The notes beneath the pieces were generated by a model. The model did not search any database. It saw only the letters and a program-made list of their open reading frames with translations, and was not told the DNA's origin. A stretch of DNA of 64,000 nucleotides, taken from positions 1 through 64,000 of the forward strand of contig VOIU01000007.1 of the NCBI GenBank assembly GCA_007896885.1, read 5' to 3'. The position numbers and the translations under genes were made by a program. Shown piece after piece: positions 60,623-64,000 of this stretch (positions are counted from its first letter, which is position 1; every line of letters starts with the position of its first letter). The DNA is from Bacteroidaceae bacterium HV4-6-C5C. GTDB taxonomy: Bacteria; Bacteroidota; Bacteroidia; Bacteroidales; Bacteroidaceae.

Positions 60623-61645
60623 TTACATTGCAACAAGAATAATAGAAGAGATCAGTATCAGCAAGCCAAGAATAAGTACCGTAATAGTACGGCTACCTAC
60701 TCCTTTCCACTCTTTCAAAAGAATACCCCAGACATTACTGAATGTAACATTCAGAGACATCAGAATACTCCATGAAAACGCAAGTAATACAGGACTTTCT
60801 ATTAAAAAGCTTTTTCCCATTTCCAACCCGAAGAACTGTGAATACCACAAACCTCCGGCCAATGCACAAAGCAATATATTATTAATTAGAACATTACTGT
60901 CTACTGATAAGTATTCCTTTCCCGTTTTATTTTTCACATTCTGCTGAATACAATAAACAGCATTCGTGAGAAAACCACCAAAGGTTACTAAGAAGATAAC
61001 CGGTAGACCTGCGTAAAGCGGAGCAACTCCACCTGACAATGCAGCTTCCTTAATCGGTACTCCAGCTTCAAGGCCCAGTGCAAAACATGCACTCATTACA
61101 CCTGCCAAAAGCGCTACCAATAGTCCCTTTGTCAATGCAAAGTCCTTGACCGCAGCCTTTTTCTCTTCTTCAGTCATATTCTTTGAACGAAGACTCCCGG
61201 CATAACCTATCACTGCAATTCCCGCTAACGTCACAGAAACACCGATAAGAAGCATCAAGCCATCACCATGAAATAAATCCTTTCCGGCAAAAAGAGCAGG
61301 GAATAATGTACCAAACCCGGCACAAGTACCCAGAGCTATACTTTGCCCCAAAGCAACTCCCAAATAGCGCATACTTAGCCCGAATGTCAGACCGCCTATG
61401 CCCCATAACACGCCATAAAGCATTGCAGCTAAGGCTCCGCCGGATGCCCATAATTGAAACAGGCTACTTCCTTGAGGTATAGCCAACAATGCACCCAACA
61501 AAGGAAATACCAGCCATGCAAAGATGCCTTGTACCAGCCAGAAGTTTTCCCACGACCAGCCCTTTACTCTATTTATAGGTACATAAGAGCTGCTTTGTCC
61601 AAAACTCCCGATAGCAATAATAAGAAGTCCTATCAGTGTATTCAT
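60623..61645 (-). CDS. rhaT: L-rhamnose/H+ symporter
   Basis: A 340-residue inner-membrane permease with about ten hydrophobic helices in the RhaT pattern (E. coli RhaT is 344). The start MNTLIGLLIIAIGSFGQSSSYVPINRVKGWSWE and the ALGQSIALGTCAGFGTLFPALF segment are family landmarks. It takes up free rhamnose from the periplasm, where the GH105 and other enzymes release it. A promoter-like box between inverted repeats lies just upstream (61701-61740). Confidence 0.95.
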   Translation of the reverse strand: MNTLIGLLIIAIGSFGQSSSYVPINRVKGWSWENFWLVQGIFAWLVFPLLGALLAIPQGSSLFQLWASGGALAAMLYGVLWGIGGLTFGLSMRYLGVALGQSIALGTCAGFGTLFPALFAGKDLFHGDGLMLLIGVSVTLAGIAVIGYAGSLRSKNMTEEEKKAAVKDFALTKGLLVALLAGVMSACFALGLEAGVPIKEAALSGGVAPLYAGLPVIFLVTFGGFLTNAVYCIQQNVKNKTGKEYLSVDSNVLINNILLCALAGGLWYSQFFGLEMGKSFLIESPVLLAFSWSILMSLNVTFSNVWGILLKEWKGVGSRTITVLILGLLILISSIILVAM

Positions 61646-61700
61646 GATATTAAGGAATGAAAAAATTAATAATAACTATTTTTTCTACTTTTAAGAATGA

Positions 61701-61740
61701 AAGTGACCGGACAAAGATATACAATTCTTTCCAGTCACTT
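61701..61740 (-). promoter_or_regulatory. Inverted repeat flanking a -7 box between rhaA and rhaT
   Basis: AAGTGACCGG (61701-61710) and CCAGTCACTT (61731-61740) are inverted copies with one mismatch. On the minus strand they enclose TATCTTTG (61712-61719), a full TAnnTTTG match. It could be an internal rhaT promoter with an operator, or a stem-loop in the operon mRNA. Confidence 0.5.
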
Positions 61741-61761
61741 ATTTTATAGATTAAAACACAA

Positions 61762-63015
61762 TTAATTGCGTTTTGAAGTCACCTCTGCTTCGTACTTTTC
61801 TATTTCAGCTATAAATTCTTCGCCTACAGGTACATTATTCTTAAGGCAGAACATATCCCAAACTGCATTCCAAGGCAAAGATTTTGATTCTTCAAGCAAT
61901 GCCAAACGTTCAAACAATTGCTCGTTAGCTTCATAAGCACGCAATTTTTCAAGCGGTTCCAGCAATGCTTGCATTAAGCTCTTCTGAGTTGCACGGCTAC
62001 CAATCACATACGCTCCGATGCGGTTGATGCTTGCGTCAAAATAATCAAGGCCGATATGTACACGGTCAAGAGCATTGCAGCGAACAATTTCCTTACAAAG
62101 ATCAAGGGTATCGTCATTCATTATTGTAACATGGTCACTATCCCAACGGATCGGACGGCTTACATGCAACATGATTTCAGGGATGTACAACAATAAAGAA
62201 GAAAGCTTATCAGCTACACTCTCTGTCGGATGGAAGTGACCGGTATCCAACGTTACTATTTTCTGATGACTTACGCCATAACCGATATAGAAGTCATTGG
62301 AACCCACCGTATAGCTTTCCAAACCGATACCAAACACTTTAGATTCAATACAATCTCTCATGTTCTGATATTCTTTAGCAAAAATACGGTCAAGAGAATC
62401 TTTCAACAGTTCACGATATTTCATACGGTTCACTGTGATATCCTTACTACCATCATGCACCCATAAGTTCATAATACATGGGTCTCCCTGACGTTTTCCC
62501 ATTTCTTCAGCAATAGTACGACAACGTATAGTATGTTCCACCCAAAAATCACGAATACTGCTATCAGGATTGGAAAGTGAAAGATTACCACTCTTGGGAT
62601 GAGAAAAAGAAGTAGAATTGAAGTCCAGCTTCATATTATTTTCAGCACCCCATTGAATCCAGCTTTCAAAATGAGCAGGTTCCACTTGGTCGCGATCAAC
62701 AAATTTGCCTCCGAAGTCTCCATAAATTTCATGAAGATTCAAGCGATGAGTTCCAGGTATGTAAGAGGCAGCTTTCAATACATCTTGTCTTACTTCTTCT
62801 ATATTGCGCGCTTTGCCCGGGTAATTACCGGTTGTCTGAATACCTCCGGATAATGAACCTGTAGATTCAAAACCCGCAACGTCATCAGCCTGCCAGCAAT
62901 GTAGCGACAGTGATATCTTCTGCAAAGCATCCATAGCCTTGTCTACATCCACCCCTACAGCTGCGTAGCGTTCTTTGGCTACTTCATAAGCTTTTTTAAT
63001 CAGTTCTTCTTTCAT
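61762..63015 (-). CDS. rhaA: L-rhamnose isomerase
   Basis: A 417-residue TIM-barrel metalloenzyme (named RhaI in B. thetaiotaomicron) converting L-rhamnose to L-rhamnulose. Landmarks are LHCWQADDVAGFE near the N-terminus, NLHEIYGDFGGKFVDRDQVEP, GLESYTVGSNDFYIGYG, VTLDTGHFHPTE (metal ligands) and HIGLDYFDASINRIGAYVIG. Length and order match the family. It starts 12 bases after the kinase stop. Confidence 0.97.
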   Translation of the reverse strand: MKEELIKKAYEVAKERYAAVGVDVDKAMDALQKISLSLHCWQADDVAGFESTGSLSGGIQTTGNYPGKARNIEEVRQDVLKAASYIPGTHRLNLHEIYGDFGGKFVDRDQVEPAHFESWIQWGAENNMKLDFNSTSFSHPKSGNLSLSNPDSSIRDFWVEHTIRCRTIAEEMGKRQGDPCIMNLWVHDGSKDITVNRMKYRELLKDSLDRIFAKEYQNMRDCIESKVFGIGLESYTVGSNDFYIGYGVSHQKIVTLDTGHFHPTESVADKLSSLLLYIPEIMLHVSRPIRWDSDHVTIMNDDTLDLCKEIVRCNALDRVHIGLDYFDASINRIGAYVIGSRATQKSLMQALLEPLEKLRAYEANEQLFERLALLEESKSLPWNAVWDMFCLKNNVPVGEEFIAEIEKYEAEVTSKRN

Positions 63016-63027
63016 AAATATTTTATT

Positions 63028-64000
63028 TTAATTATTTGTTATTTGTTCAAAACGTAAAAAAGCAGTATTCCACTCTTCAACGTCTTTTGCATAAAATGTT
63101 TTTAAAGGGATTGAATTGCTAATCAAGTGCCTCATTGAATAAATGTCACTCGCTTCACCGGCTGCCAATGCTTGAATCATCACATTACCTATAGCCGTGG
63201 CTTCAGAGGGTCCTGCCACAACAGGAATGCCAATTGCATTAGCTGTAAACTGGTTCAACAAATCGTTGCGACTTCCCCCGCCTATTACGTGCAGCGTCTT
63301 TACCGCTCGAGGTGATAAGTTGCGCAGGTCGTTCAATACCTGACGATAACGTAGAGCTAAACTTTCAAAAATACATCGAACGATCTGCCCGCGTGTTTCT
63401 GGTTCCGGCTGATTAGTGGCAAGGCAATAGCTACGTATTGCTTCGACCATGTCAGATGGATTGGCAAATGCTGAATCGTCGGGATTTATCAAGCTGCGAA
63501 AAGGTTCAGCGGCTTCCGCTTCTGCAATCAGTTGAGGATAAGAAACGTCTCCCCAACCAATACGTGACCGTTCCAAGAGCCACATCCCACATATATTTTT
63601 CAGAAGTCGGATTGTTCCGGCCACACCGCCTTCATTGGTATAATTTAATTTTTCCGTTTGATCGTTAATAACGGGAGAACTTGTTTCCACTCCCATTAAC
63701 GACCATGTTCCGCTACTCAGATATGCAAACTCTGTATCCATAGCCGGGACGGCAGCTACTGCAGAAGCCGTATCATGACCGGCAACAGCTACAACAGGAA
63801 TGGCTTTTAATCCGGTCATCCGTTGTATCTCTTCTGTTAGTACACCTATCTTTTCTCCGGGATAAACAAAGCGTCCGAAATGGTCTTCGCTCAAATCTAG
63901 AGCAGAGAGTAAGTCAGAATCTAGTTTACGTGTATCAGCGTTAACAAGCTGAGCTGTGGTAGCAATAGTATATTCGGTAACCATCTCGCCGGTGAGTAGA
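63028..64000 (-). CDS. rhaB: Rhamnulokinase (5' end cut by the window edge)
   Basis: The C-terminal two thirds (about 323 codons of roughly 480) of the FGGY-family kinase that phosphorylates L-rhamnulose; named RhaK in B. thetaiotaomicron. The frame stays open to the window edge (LLTGEMVTEYTIATTAQL), so the ATG at 63984 is internal. Visible are AVAGHDTASAVAAVP, YLSSGTWSLMGVE (ATP-binding FGGY motif) and LHVIGGGSRNDLLNQFTANAIGIPVVAGPSEATAIGN. It is the first gene of the rha run seen here; the operon promoter lies outside. Confidence 0.95.
   Translation of the reverse strand, partial: LLTGEMVTEYTIATTAQLVNADTRKLDSDLLSALDLSEDHFGRFVYPGEKIGVLTEEIQRMTGLKAIPVVAVAGHDTASAVAAVPAMDTEFAYLSSGTWSLMGVETSSPVINDQTEKLNYTNEGGVAGTIRLLKNICGMWLLERSRIGWGDVSYPQLIAEAEAAEPFRSLINPDDSAFANPSDMVEAIRSYCLATNQPEPETRGQIVRCIFESLALRYRQVLNDLRNLSPRAVKTLHVIGGGSRNDLLNQFTANAIGIPVVAGPSEATAIGNVMIQALAAGEASDIYSMRHLISNSIPLKTFYAKDVEEWNTAFLRFEQITNN

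Noticed and set aside
60409..60636. 75-codon frame between rhaT and rhaD
   Set aside because: It overlaps the end of rhaT, has no recognisable features, and its composition looks like untranslated AT-rich DNA.
63028..63984. Truncated rhamnulokinase pseudogene
   Set aside because: The frame is open to the window edge with family-like sequence (LLTGEMVTEY), so the shortness is due to the window.

Overview
The window is chromosomal DNA of a gut Bacteroides or a close relative. The signs are many Bacteroides-type promoters (TTTG about 19-20 nt upstream of TAnnTTTG), two SusC/SusD pairs, a Bacteroidetes-type metF-holB-ricT-gldH cluster, a purH-mreBCD-mrdA-rodA cluster and a fimbrillin-FISUMP lipoprotein. 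The sequence is AT-rich with short intergenic gaps and no evident large mobile element.

Positions 1-34.9 kb are mostly core genes. On the left are a DUF3788 protein, a SAM methyltransferase, radA, a GxxExxY protein bracketed by inverted repeats, an FAD-dependent dehydrogenase, and an unusual LuxR-type regulator with a His/Met-rich linker followed by a TonB-dependent receptor. Next come a zinc-ribbon membrane protein coupled to a U32/RlhA-type protein, metA and metF flanking a fimbrillin-FISUMP gene, holB, ricT and gldH. The cell-shape operon (mreB, mreC, mreD, mrdA, rodA, preceded by purH) converges on gldH. Then follow an M13 peptidase with an ABC-F ATPase, a CorC/HlyC-type transporter with a long leader, rplS, a Ser/Arg-rich secreted protein, a CvfB-like S1 protein, and tRNA-Phe plus tRNA-Pro ending in a perfect 17-bp hairpin.

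Positions 35.2-64 kb form one all-minus-strand glycan block. In transcription order: rhamnulokinase (cut by the window edge), rhamnose isomerase, rhamnose permease, rhamnulose-1-phosphate aldolase, a GH105-type unsaturated glycuronyl hydrolase, an AraC regulator, SusC2-SusD2, a GH2 enzyme, SusC1-SusD1, a PL1 pectate lyase, a GH65-like six-hairpin protein and a DUF4450 six-hairpin protein. Read together, the outer-membrane pairs import pectic (probably rhamnogalacturonan-type) oligosaccharides. The lyase, GH2, GH105 and the two six-hairpin proteins trim them, and the rha enzymes catabolise the released rhamnose. The target glycan is an inference from gene content.

The most interesting signals are regulatory or repetitive. 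(i) A 13-bp motif, TTTTCKGTCAAWA in the sense orientation, lies exactly 29 nt upstream of the -7 element at three promoters of the glycan block (both susC genes and the six-hairpin operon). It is a candidate operator for the only regulator encoded there, the AraC protein. (ii) A 59-bp element made of three 22-bp-spaced units occurs in opposite orientations 46 kb apart. (iii) An unrelated four-unit array, also with an exact 22-bp period, follows the tRNA genes.
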